A DNA stretch of 56,635 bases from Bacteroidales bacterium UBA1199. Lineage in GTDB: Bacteria; Bacteroidota; Bacteroidia; Bacteroidales; UBA932. The stretch is from assembly GCA_002309795.1 (NCBI GenBank), contig DBXZ01000063.1, positions 19,097 through 75,731 on the forward strand. The letters run 5' to 3'. The position numbers were made by a program, and so were the translations under genes. The notes below the pieces were generated by a model, which was not told the origin of the DNA, searched no databases, and saw nothing but the letters and a program-made list of their open reading frames with translations. Shown in pieces: positions 32,209 through 39,507 of this stretch (position 1 is the first letter of the stretch; each line of letters opens with the position of its first letter).

Positions 32209-34662
32209 TTACCGCCCAATCCCGCTGCCGCCCCCTGCACGGGAAGCCTCTTCCAGATCGCCCACGTTGCGTCGGCGGGTGGAACTGGACTTGCCGAACC
32301 GCCAGGTGAGGCCGACCTTCACGCGCTGCAGCAGATACTGCTGGCCGAAGTAAGAAATCGGCTTCCCGGTAGCCGGGTCATATACGTCAAGGTTCTGGAT
32401 GCTGGTGCGGAAAATATCGTTGAACGCGAAGTTCAGCGTCAGGGCTCCGTCGAAAAAGCTCTTGTTCGCTGCGATATCGGAGGAAAAAGTCGAGTGAAGC
32501 ATCATATAGGAATAGGCCAGCGGCGTCCGCGCGGATGCGTCCCACTCCACTTTCCAGTCAGCGGGCAGCGAGAAGGTCAGCGAAGTGTTCAACATACCGG
32601 CGAAATTGGACTGGCGGTAGGAAGTGTCATCGGAGACGTTGTTCAGATATGCACCAGCCACAAAGCAGGTCCAGTCGAGCCAGGAGGTTATCGGGAGCGC
32701 AATGATGTTGGCTCCCAGCACGACCTGATGGGTGCGGCCGAAGTTATCCCACACCAGACGCTGATTGCCTGAGCCGTCGAAAGCGGGCACCTGCGTAGCG
32801 ACCTGGGTGGCGTACTCCCAGGAGGCCATCAGGGAGAAATGTCGGCCGAAGGCAGCCTGAAGCCCCAGTGAATGAGCGAAGGAAGGCAACAGGTCCGGGT
32901 TGCCCACCGTGCTGGTGTGGGCGTCTACATAGTCTTCCACCGGGTTAAGCGTCCAATAGCCGGGTCTTTGGATACGGCGCGTGTAAGAGAAGGCGTAGTT
33001 CCGGCCCTCGGCAGGATTCCAGCCTACGAAAACCGATGGGAACCAGTTCAGGTAGTGACGCCGCGTCTGGTCATTGGCCGTAATCCAGTCGCCGAAGGTC
33101 CAGGTATACTCGGCGCGCAGGCCGGCCTTGACGCTCCAGTGCGGACCGAACTGGCGTGCGAAGTCGAAGTAAGCAGCACCGATATGCTCCAAATAAGTAA
33201 AGGAGGTCATCGCATCCATCGGAGCGGCGCCGGTTTCAATCCGGCGGGTATCGCTCGCAGTAGAGGAACGGGCCCACTTGGCACCGGCTTCAAACATCGT
33301 CGTTCCCCATAGTACGCTCTGGTAGTCAGCCTTTGCCGAGAGAATATCCAGCAGATTGTCTCCGAGAATCTGGCGGCCGGATTCCGTCCAGGCTGCAGTC
33401 CCGGCCGGCTGGGTCCAGATCGCCTGATTGTTGGCGGATTTGCCGTAATAGCGGTAGGCATCCACGTTGACGGTGAGTTCCGAAGCGCGGGACTCGTCGA
33501 AGATGTGGGTATAGTTGAGGTTGCCGGAAATCTGCCTGCGACGCGAATCGTTTGAGATTTCAGATTCATCCCGCTGGAGCTCAACGCCATCCAGGAAAAG
33601 CGAGGAAACGTTGTCGGGACGGGCGCTGTTGGTGCGCTCTGCGAACCAGGGCAGGCGGACGATGAAGCCGAAAGTGTTGCGGGAATCCGCGAACCAGTCG
33701 TTCCCCAGCGTAATCGAGGTACTGCGGCTTCCCATATTATGGAAAGAGTGGGACTGCTGGGCTAGAAGGCCTGCCGGAGTCTCGGTCTTCGTATCGACGT
33801 CGATTGCGATATCGTAGGCATCTTTGCCGTGCGAGAGGTTGAAAAAAGTGTTGTTTTTGGCCGTCCGCCACGAAAGATTCGCCCATTCGTTGTTGTCTAC
33901 AGCCAGCAGGTCATGCTCGCTGAAGTACATGGCACCCAGGTTCGCCCCTACCGTTCCGTGAAGGCCGGCGAGCATGTTCCGCTTGGTGCGGATGTTGATG
34001 ATGCCGCCCGACCCTTCCGCATCGTATTTGGCTGAAGGGTGTTCCATCAGTTCAATCCGGTCGATGCTTCCGCCGTCGGTACTGCGCAGGAATGCCTCCA
34101 GCGCCTTGCCGTCCATGTGCGAAGGGCGTCCGTCCATCCAGACAGCTACCGGCTTGCCATTAAGGGTAATGTTCCCGTCTTTGTCAATCACCACGCCCGG
34201 GGCTTTCTTGAGCAGGTCCAAACCATTGGAAGTCTGCGCAATGGCGCTCTGCGAAACGTTCATCACCAGTTTGTCTATCTTGACCTCCATCATGGGCGTC
34301 TTGGCGGTAACGCGCGCACTTTCCAGCAGTTGTGCATCCTCTTCCAGAACAACGGGAGGAAGTTCGGTGCGCGGCGCGCGGACGGAAACATCGATGCTCT
34401 TGTCGCTATATCCGATCAGGGAGACGAAGAGAGTCCAGTCGCCCGCGGGTGCATTGAGAAGGTAATAACCGTTTTCATCGGCTGCCGTGCCGGCAATCAG
34501 GGTACTGTCAGGCGTCATCAGCGCCACCGTGGCAAAGCCGAGCGGATTGCCGGAATTATCTGTGACTGAGCCTTCTACCGGAACAAGCGTCTGGCGTGCG
34601 GCGAACAGTGGCGTGATTGCGAAAAGCAGAAAAGCGGGAATAAGGTATAAGAGTTTTTTCAT
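32209..34662 (-). CDS. Outer-membrane beta-barrel receptor with CarboxypepD_reg-like and plug domains
   Basis: An 817-residue TonB-receptor-like protein. It has a signal peptide (residues 1-22, ending FAA), an N-terminal carboxypeptidase-regulatory-like beta domain (about 28-110, VEGSVTDNSGNPLGFATVAL), a plug (about 118-220, GLDLLKKAPGVVIDKDGNI and IDRIELMEHPSAKYDAEGSGG) and a long barrel. The barrel motif LTWRFGK near the end is followed by a basic tail of about 26 residues. No SusD partner adjoins it, so the glycan-utilisation type is unlikely; substrate unknown. I start at 34662; the frame is open 18 codons upstream. It is divergent from the patatin gene. Confidence 0.85.
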   Translation of the reverse strand: MKKLLYLIPAFLLFAITPLFAARQTLVPVEGSVTDNSGNPLGFATVALMTPDSTLIAGTAADENGYYLLNAPAGDWTLFVSLIGYSDKSIDVSVRAPRTELPPVVLEEDAQLLESARVTAKTPMMEVKIDKLVMNVSQSAIAQTSNGLDLLKKAPGVVIDKDGNITLNGKPVAVWMDGRPSHMDGKALEAFLRSTDGGSIDRIELMEHPSAKYDAEGSGGIINIRTKRNMLAGLHGTVGANLGAMYFSEHDLLAVDNNEWANLSWRTAKNNTFFNLSHGKDAYDIAIDVDTKTETPAGLLAQQSHSFHNMGSRSTSITLGNDWFADSRNTFGFIVRLPWFAERTNSARPDNVSSLFLDGVELQRDESEISNDSRRRQISGNLNYTHIFDESRASELTVNVDAYRYYGKSANNQAIWTQPAGTAAWTESGRQILGDNLLDILSAKADYQSVLWGTTMFEAGAKWARSSTASDTRRIETGAAPMDAMTSFTYLEHIGAAYFDFARQFGPHWSVKAGLRAEYTWTFGDWITANDQTRRHYLNWFPSVFVGWNPAEGRNYAFSYTRRIQRPGYWTLNPVEDYVDAHTSTVGNPDLLPSFAHSLGLQAAFGRHFSLMASWEYATQVATQVPAFDGSGNQRLVWDNFGRTHQVVLGANIIALPITSWLDWTCFVAGAYLNNVSDDTSYRQSNFAGMLNTSLTFSLPADWKVEWDASARTPLAYSYMMLHSTFSSDIAANKSFFDGALTLNFAFNDIFRTSIQNLDVYDPATGKPISYFGQQYLLQRVKVGLTWRFGKSSSTRRRNVGDLEEASRAGGGSGIGR

Positions 34663-34717
34663 TGTCGATTCTTTATTTTTGGCTGTTAGACGGCACTCGG
34701 CGCTGAAAGGTTGCAAA

Positions 34718-34731
34718 AAATCGGCCGATTT
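34718..34731. promoter_or_regulatory. 14-bp perfect palindrome between divergent receptor and patatin genes
   Basis: AAATCGGCCGATTT is a perfect palindrome that ends four bases before the patatin -7 box, so it covers the promoter spacer. It is a possible operator controlling the patatin gene and perhaps the divergent receptor gene. Confidence 0.45.
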
Positions 34732-34735
34732 CTGC

Positions 34736-34743
34736 TATTTTTG
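34736..34743 (+). promoter_or_regulatory. Promoter -7 box of the patatin gene
   Basis: TATTTTTG fits TAnnTTTG. A weak GTTG lies 22 bases upstream. The predicted start is near 34750, about 15 nt before the ATG. Confidence 0.65.
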
Positions 34744-34764
34744 TGCAGTTCTACAAGATTGTGT

Positions 34765-35640
34765 ATGGCAGAAAAATACTCATTGGGAGTTGCGTTCAGC
34801 GGCGGCGGAGCCAAGGCTGCAGCGCATTGCGGGGCGCTTCAGGCCCTGAAAGAGTTCGGGCTGAAGCCAGATATCATGGCCGGGACCAGTGCCGGATCGC
34901 TGGTAGCGGTTTATTATGCGGCGGGCCTGGAACCCGTGGAGATTCTGAAACAGTTCCTTGGGATGAATTTCTTCAAGGATATCGTTGCGCCCGCGCTGCC
35001 CAAAGGCGGACTGTTCGACTCCAAACCGCTGGTGGAGCATCTGCGCAAGACACTGCCCGTCCAGAAGTTCGAAGAACTTTCGATTCCGGTCTGCGTGGTG
35101 GCCTCCGAGGTGGAGCGCGGCCAGGCCAGGATATTCTCGCGCGGCGAAATCGCTCCGCGCGTCACGGCCTCCTGTTCCATCCCCATCATCTTCTATCCGA
35201 TGGCGATCGGCGGCTCGCACTTCGTGGACGGCGGGGCGGTGCAGAATCTGCCTGTACCGGCCATCCGCAAGCAGTGTCAGAAGGTGATAGCCTTCAGCCT
35301 GAATCCCATCGAGGAGGAACCCTACCGGAACAACCTGATTGCGGTGGCCATGCGCTCTTACGCCATGATGATGCGCTCGAACGTAGCGGCCGACGCCCGC
35401 CTGGCGGATCTCTTTATCGATCTGGACACGAAGGGCTGTTCGGTCTACGATATGTCCAAGTTGGAAGAACTGTTCCGCCGCGGCTACGCCAGCGCCGTGA
35501 AAGGGCTGGAGGCCGGCGGCTATACGCGCGTCCTTCCGCCCGAGTCCATCTCCTTCCCCAAGTCCCGCAAGACTTCCGCGCCCGACTCCGCCTCCGAAGG
35601 CTGGAAGCACCTGCTTCCCTCCCGCCTCCGCCAGAAATAG
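34765..35640 (+). CDS. Patatin-like phospholipase
   Basis: A 291-residue cytoplasmic-looking Ser-Asp lipid hydrolase (RssA-like size). The oxyanion motif SGGGAKAAAHCG is at about residues 11-22, the catalytic serine is in GTSAGS near 41-46, and the catalytic aspartate is in FVDGGAVQN near 154. No signal peptide is seen from the chosen ATG at 34765 (MAEKYSLGVAF); an upstream in-frame ATG at 34711 would place the start before the promoter. The substrate is unknown. A pair of hairpins follows the stop codon after 12 bases. Confidence 0.9.
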   Translation: MAEKYSLGVAFSGGGAKAAAHCGALQALKEFGLKPDIMAGTSAGSLVAVYYAAGLEPVEILKQFLGMNFFKDIVAPALPKGGLFDSKPLVEHLRKTLPVQKFEELSIPVCVVASEVERGQARIFSRGEIAPRVTASCSIPIIFYPMAIGGSHFVDGGAVQNLPVPAIRKQCQKVIAFSLNPIEEEPYRNNLIAVAMRSYAMMMRSNVAADARLADLFIDLDTKGCSVYDMSKLEELFRRGYASAVKGLEAGGYTRVLPPESISFPKSRKTSAPDSASEGWKHLLPSRLRQK

Positions 35641-35652
35641 TTCGAGGTGTGC

Positions 35653-35733
35653 ATAGTGGTCCAAGTGCTGGACCACTATCTACGCTTTTGGGGGTATAAT
35701 GCGCATAGTGGTCCACGGCTTGGGCCACTATGC
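35653..35733. repeat. Tandem hairpin pair, copy 2 (downstream of patatin)
   Basis: The first hairpin has perfect 11-bp arms with a five-base loop: ATAGTGGTCCA at 35653-35663 and its complement at 35669-35679. The second has 13-bp arms with one G-T pair: GCATAGTGGTCCA at 35703-35715 and 35721-35733, with a five-base loop. The spacer between them contains TACG, TTTT and TATAAT in the order seen in copy 1. A related 12-mer, CCACCTGCTACG, occurs alone at 35881-35892 and also in the right arm of copy 1 (32114-32125). The stem of the first hairpin could act as a terminator, but no T-run follows. Confidence 0.65.
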
Positions 35734-35759
35734 ACGGTGGTTCCACAAAAGAGGGACAA

Positions 35760-35864
35760 TCAATATTGGTCCAACAACTCCGAGACCTCTTCGTAGGAGA
35801 GTCCGCATACCCGGGCCATTTGATTGGGGTTTGCCGAAAAGCGATACCGCAATTGTCGAAGCAT
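35760..35864 (-). pseudogene. 34-codon helix-turn-helix-like ORF, possible gene remnant
   Basis: A short minus-strand frame reading MLRQLRYRFSANPNQMAR and then VCGLSYEEVSELLDQY before a stop. The part from NQMARVCGL to VSELLD has the length and pattern of a helix-turn-helix. A stop codon lies about 13 codons upstream, so no longer protein is possible in this frame. The frame is bracketed by the hairpin pair on one side and the lone 12-mer on the other. It may be the C-terminal remnant of a DNA-binding protein that once moved these palindromes, but this is inference and a chance frame is possible. Confidence 0.35.
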
Positions 35865-35918
35865 TTCTCCAATCTCTGGACCACCTGCTACGCCGAATGG
35901 CTATTGGGGAAAAATCCT

Positions 35919-35926
35919 TATCTTCG
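35919..35926 (+). promoter_or_regulatory. Probable promoter -7 box of the glycosidase-hydrolase pair
   Basis: TATCTTCG differs from TAnnTTTG by one base. It lies 24 bases before the ATG at 35951. No good -33 element is seen. Confidence 0.45.
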
Positions 35927-35950
35927 CACTGTCAACAGACCTGAACAGCG

Positions 35951-36982
35951 ATGAAACTTCAGAAACTGTTTGTTTTGACAGCGCTCCTGTCCCTGATGCT
36001 GCAAGGCTGCGGAGGGGGTGGGGGCGATGTCGTCCCGGAACTGCCGCCGCAGGTCACTCCCTCCGGCGACGGATGGACCTCCAAGACCATCGACGACGGC
36101 GTGGTTTATTACTCTTTTTCCGGGAACGACACCATCTCCGGCCAGCGGGAAGAGGTCTTTGCCGTGGATCTGGACCTGTCCAAGACCCAGTATCAGGTAA
36201 AACTGCTTTATACGAAACCTCTCGCCACCGTTTCCGAAGCATTCAGGCAGAACGACAATACCATTGCGACGATGAATGCCAACTATGAGGTCCCTTCCAT
36301 CTTTATACGGGTAGACGGGGCAACATACTCCCGGATACAGAAAACCGTGATCGGCAATACGGACGTGCCCAACTGGAAGAGCGAGGCTGCATTCACTTCC
36401 GACGGCGAACGGGATCTCGGCATCTTTTTCGCGGGCTCGCCCAATCGAAACGGAAAGATATCCGACAGCCGGGGCAAGACGTACGAAGAGGTCGTTTCCC
36501 AACAGCGAATCTATTACACGACCATTGATAATAGTTATCCGTATCTGGTCTCCAGCGCGCCGATGCTGATTGACAATTATGAGCCGGTGGGCGAATATTT
36601 TTGCGATTATACGCTGACTGACCGGCAGGTGAACGCCCTGAACGGCGAAGATCCGAACCGGCACCAGCGTGTACGGCATCCCCGTACTGCCGTCGCCCTG
36701 ACGGAAAACAACCATTTCATCATGCTTGTGGTCGACGGCCGGACCAATTACAGTTCGGGAATGTCGGCCCGGGAACTTACCCGCTTCCTGGTCAGGTACT
36801 TCAATCCGCAGTATGCCATCAACATGGACGGCGGCGGATCAGCGACTCTCTGTGTCAAAGGGGAAGGCGACCCCGATACCCACGTGGTCAACTATCCCTG
36901 CGACAATATCCCCAATAAGGACAGTCACGACCATTCGCATGAACGGGCGCGTGAAGTCCATTTTGTAATCTTGAAAAAATAA
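35951..36982 (+). CDS. Phosphodiester glycosidase family (NAGPA-like) lipoprotein
   Basis: A 343-residue lipoprotein: signal peptide 1-19 with lipobox LMLQGC and a Gly-rich stretch (CGGGGG) after Cys20, so it is probably anchored in the outer membrane or facing the periplasm. The NAGPA/DUF2233 domain covers about 65-340; near the C-terminus YAINMDGGGSATL is the family motif, and TAVALTENNHFIMLVVDGR precedes it. Relatives remove GlcNAc from phosphodiesters in glycan or cell wall material. The substrate here is unknown. The next gene follows after five bases. Confidence 0.85.
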   Translation: MKLQKLFVLTALLSLMLQGCGGGGGDVVPELPPQVTPSGDGWTSKTIDDGVVYYSFSGNDTISGQREEVFAVDLDLSKTQYQVKLLYTKPLATVSEAFRQNDNTIATMNANYEVPSIFIRVDGATYSRIQKTVIGNTDVPNWKSEAAFTSDGERDLGIFFAGSPNRNGKISDSRGKTYEEVVSQQRIYYTTIDNSYPYLVSSAPMLIDNYEPVGEYFCDYTLTDRQVNALNGEDPNRHQRVRHPRTAVALTENNHFIMLVVDGRTNYSSGMSARELTRFLVRYFNPQYAINMDGGGSATLCVKGEGDPDTHVVNYPCDNIPNKDSHDHSHERAREVHFVILKK

Positions 36983-36987
36983 CTGTA

Positions 36988-38121
36988 ATGAAAAAAGTTC
37001 TTCTTTGGATTGTCGGTGTGCTGGCAGCAATCTGCCTGGCCATCGCCTGCATCTGGGGCGGCGAGATCCGTACGCTCCGTACGATCCATCAGGTCGGGGA
37101 CAACCCCTACCTCTATGAAATGCAGTACAAAGCCGCATACGACCTGGACGACCTCATTTCGAAAGACATCGACAGCAACGCCAAGTTGCTCGACTACGTC
37201 GTGGCCCGGATCGGCAAGGGTATTCCCATCAAGCTCAAAAGCTCGCAGGTGGCCTCCGAAGGCGAGGATATGGCCGTCTTCAACTGCACCAGCTTCCAGG
37301 CCGCCAAGGCGGACGGCGAAGGCTATTGGTACGGCCGCAACTACGACTATTTCAAGAATCCGACCATGGTGACCGTCTCGCGCCCGAAGAACGGCTATGC
37401 CTCCATTGCCGTCAGCGACATGTCACACTTCGGCTATGGCCTGGACAAACTGCCCGCCAAGCTGGCCCAGAAGGTCAATTGCCTGGCTTCCATCTACGCT
37501 CCGGTAGACGGCATCAACGAGAAAGGCCTCTGCACCTCCATCATGGCGCTGCCGCACCAGTGCTCAATGCAGGAGAGCGGCAAGCACAAAGTGGGTACGA
37601 CCATCATCATGCGCCTCTTCCTGGACCGCTGTGCCACGGTGCAGGAGGCGCTGGACCTGGTTGCCACGCTGGATATCCGCCACGACGCCACGGTGGGCGC
37701 GGGCTATCATTATATGGTAGCTGACGCCTACGGCGATGCGGCCGTGATTGAATTCGACAAGGACGACGGCTGGAAAACAATGATCGTCACCAAACCGGAA
37801 GGCGAGAATTCGATGCTCGTCACCAACCACCTTCTTTCGCCCAAGTACTACACCACCACGCCGGATCCGGCAGTCGGCAATACCCACAGCCGCAGCTGGT
37901 GGCGTTACGAGACGGCCGGCGCATACCTGAAAGAGCGGGGCGGCGTGCTGACCTTTGAAGAGGCGCAGGAGTGCCTGGCGCTGGTCCACTGGAAAGACCT
38001 GGTCTGGGAGACGGGAATGGTGGAGGATACGCAGTACAGCAACGTCTACGACCAGCAGAATATCACGCTGGCCCTCCGCAACTGGAACGATTACGAGACC
38101 ACCGTCCGCTTTAAACTGTAA
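36988..38121 (+). CDS. Ntn-type linear amide C-N hydrolase (choloylglycine hydrolase / C45-like)
   Basis: A 377-residue protein with an N-terminal membrane segment (about residues 4-23), so probably periplasmic. The candidate nucleophile is Cys100 in AVFNCTSFQA, followed by GYWYGRNYDYF, the cysteine-plus-GRNxD layout of choloylglycine hydrolase, NAAA and acyl-CoA:6-APA acyltransferase relatives. The nucleophile would be exposed by removal of residues 1-99. TLDIRHDATVGAGYHYMVADAYGDAAVIEF fits the core fold. The substrate cannot be told: bile-salt, N-acyl amino acid or peptide amides are options. It pairs with the glycosidase gene upstream. Its 3' end overlaps nth by 11 bases, tail to tail. Confidence 0.78.
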   Translation: MKKVLLWIVGVLAAICLAIACIWGGEIRTLRTIHQVGDNPYLYEMQYKAAYDLDDLISKDIDSNAKLLDYVVARIGKGIPIKLKSSQVASEGEDMAVFNCTSFQAAKADGEGYWYGRNYDYFKNPTMVTVSRPKNGYASIAVSDMSHFGYGLDKLPAKLAQKVNCLASIYAPVDGINEKGLCTSIMALPHQCSMQESGKHKVGTTIIMRLFLDRCATVQEALDLVATLDIRHDATVGAGYHYMVADAYGDAAVIEFDKDDGWKTMIVTKPEGENSMLVTNHLLSPKYYTTTPDPAVGNTHSRSWWRYETAGAYLKERGGVLTFEEAQECLALVHWKDLVWETGMVEDTQYSNVYDQQNITLALRNWNDYETTVRFKL

Positions 38122-38752
38122 GGATTCCTTTTTTGAAGGCGTCGCACCAGGGGGTGAGGCCGCACTCCGCGCACTTGGGCCGCTGGGCGGTGCAGGTGTA
38201 GCGGCCGTGCAGCAGCAGCCAGTGGTGCGCTTTCGGGCGAATCTCCGGCGGAATGTTCGCCGTCAGGTCCTCTTCCACCGCGCGCACATCTTTGCCTTTT
38301 GAGAGACCGAGCCGCCGCGCCACGCGAAAAACGTGAGTATCGACGGCAATTACCGGTGCGTCCCACAGCACGGAAGTAACCACATTGGCGGTCTTGCGGC
38401 CCACGCCCGGCAGGGTCTGGAGCGCCTCGCGGTCGTCCGGCACGTTGCCTCCGAAGTCGCGCACCAGCTTCTCCGCCATTCCCTTGAGGTGCGCGGCTTT
38501 GCTGTTGGGGTAGGAAACCGATTTGATATACTCCAGAATCTCCTCCACCGGGGCTTCAGCCATCACGGAAGCGGAGGGGAAACGCTCGAAGAGGGCAGGG
38601 GTGACCAGGTTGATCCGTTTGTCGGTGCACTGGGCGGAGAGCATCACGCAGACCAGCAGTTCATACGGATTGCGGAAGCGCAGTTCGCTTTCGGCAACGG
38701 GCCGGTTGGCGCCGAACCAGTCGAGTATGGCGGCGTATTTCTTATTCTTCAT
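38111..38752 (-). CDS. nth: Endonuclease III
   Basis: A bifunctional DNA glycosylase/AP lyase for oxidised pyrimidines. The 213-residue protein has the helix-hairpin-helix with catalytic lysine in LPGVGRKTANVV near 110-121 and the catalytic aspartate in VDTHVFRVARRLGL. The 4Fe-4S cluster ligands are C-x6-C-x2-C-x5-C in CTAQRPKCAECGLTPWC near the C-terminus. I use the ATG at 38752 (MKNKKYAAILDWF); the frame runs 19 codons further into ftsE. It overlaps the end of ftsE by 11 bases. Confidence 0.95.
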   Translation of the reverse strand: MKNKKYAAILDWFGANRPVAESELRFRNPYELLVCVMLSAQCTDKRINLVTPALFERFPSASVMAEAPVEEILEYIKSVSYPNSKAAHLKGMAEKLVRDFGGNVPDDREALQTLPGVGRKTANVVTSVLWDAPVIAVDTHVFRVARRLGLSKGKDVRAVEEDLTANIPPEIRPKAHHWLLLHGRYTCTAQRPKCAECGLTPWCDAFKKGILTV

Positions 38753-39437
38753 GGAAGATTTCGCGGCAGACGCTGTCTTCGCAGACCAGCACTTTGCCCG
38801 GATATTCACTCAGGATAGAGCGGTTGTGGGTGACCATCAGGATGGCGGTTCCCTCCTTGGCGTTGATGGACCAGAGCAGGTCCATGATGCTGTGGGTGGT
38901 GTCGACGTCGAGGTTGCCGGTGGGCTCGTCGGCCAGCAGGATGCGCGGGCGGTTGAGGAGCGCGCGGGCGATGGCGATGCGCTGCTGTTCGCCGCCGGAG
39001 AGCTGGTGCGGCATCTTGTGCGCCTTGTTGGTCAAGCCGACGGCGTGCAGCACCTCCTCGATGCGGGTATCGATGGTGGCCTTGCTGCGCCAGCCGGTGG
39101 CCTCCAGCACGAACCGGAGGTTGTCTTCCACGCTGCGGTCCATCAGCAGCTGGAAATCCTGGAAAACAATTCCTATTTCGCGCCGCAGATAGGGAATCTG
39201 CCGCTTGCGCAGGTGCAGCAGGTCGAATCCGGCAACCTCTGCCCGCTTGCCGCTGACGGGGTTTTCGCCGATCAGGGCGCGGACAATCGAGGTCTTTCCA
39301 CTGCCCACCTTGCCGGTGATGTAGAGGAATTCGCCCTCGTTTACCGTGAGGGAAAGTGATTCGATCACAGTCAGTTCTCCGTTGGAAATATCGACCTCTT
39401 CGAAATCGATGATCGGCAGGGTATTTGCATTTTCCAT
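38742..39437 (-). CDS. ftsE: Cell division ABC ATP-binding protein FtsE
   Basis: A 231-residue ABC ATPase. Walker A is GKVGSGKTSIVRAL near residues 42-55, signature LSGGEQQRIAIARAL near 145, Walker B RILLADEPTGNLD near 166, and VTHN the switch. RREIGIVFQDFQLL and ADEPTGNLDVDT are FtsE marks. FtsE with FtsX controls peptidoglycan hydrolases at the septum; ftsX is not adjacent here. It leads a small operon with nth. Confidence 0.88.
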   Translation of the reverse strand: MENANTLPIIDFEEVDISNGELTVIESLSLTVNEGEFLYITGKVGSGKTSIVRALIGENPVSGKRAEVAGFDLLHLRKRQIPYLRREIGIVFQDFQLLMDRSVEDNLRFVLEATGWRSKATIDTRIEEVLHAVGLTNKAHKMPHQLSGGEQQRIAIARALLNRPRILLADEPTGNLDVDTTHSIMDLLWSINAKEGTAILMVTHNRSILSEYPGKVLVCEDSVCREIFHEE

Positions 39438-39456
39438 AGGCGCCCGGTTTGATTCA

Positions 39457-39464
39457 CAAATTTA
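39457..39464 (-). promoter_or_regulatory. Promoter -7 box of ftsE-nth
   Basis: TAAATTTG on the minus strand fits TAnnTTTG. The predicted start is about 13 nt before the ftsE ATG. Confidence 0.6.
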
Positions 39465-39478
39465 CGAAAAATAATTCG

Positions 39479-39486
39479 TATATTTG
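39479..39486 (+). promoter_or_regulatory. Promoter -7 box of the TPR protein gene
   Basis: TATATTTG fits TAnnTTTG, 21 bases before the ATG at 39508. It is back to back with the ftsE promoter. Confidence 0.6.
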
Positions 39487-39507
39487 TTGTTTAGAAATTT
39501 CGGGACC

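Noticed and set aside
32209..34662. SusC-type starch utilisation receptor
   Set aside because: No SusD-like lipoprotein adjoins either receptor, and the domain layout fits the general receptor-like barrel family better.
35414..35884. A 156-codon minus-strand frame across the end of patatin and the hairpins
   Set aside because: Most of it is the antisense of patatin. Only a different frame of the same strand (35760-35864) gives a plausible peptide.
35699..35944. An 81-codon plus-strand frame in the hairpin block
   Set aside because: It translates the palindromes themselves and has no family resemblance or promoter.
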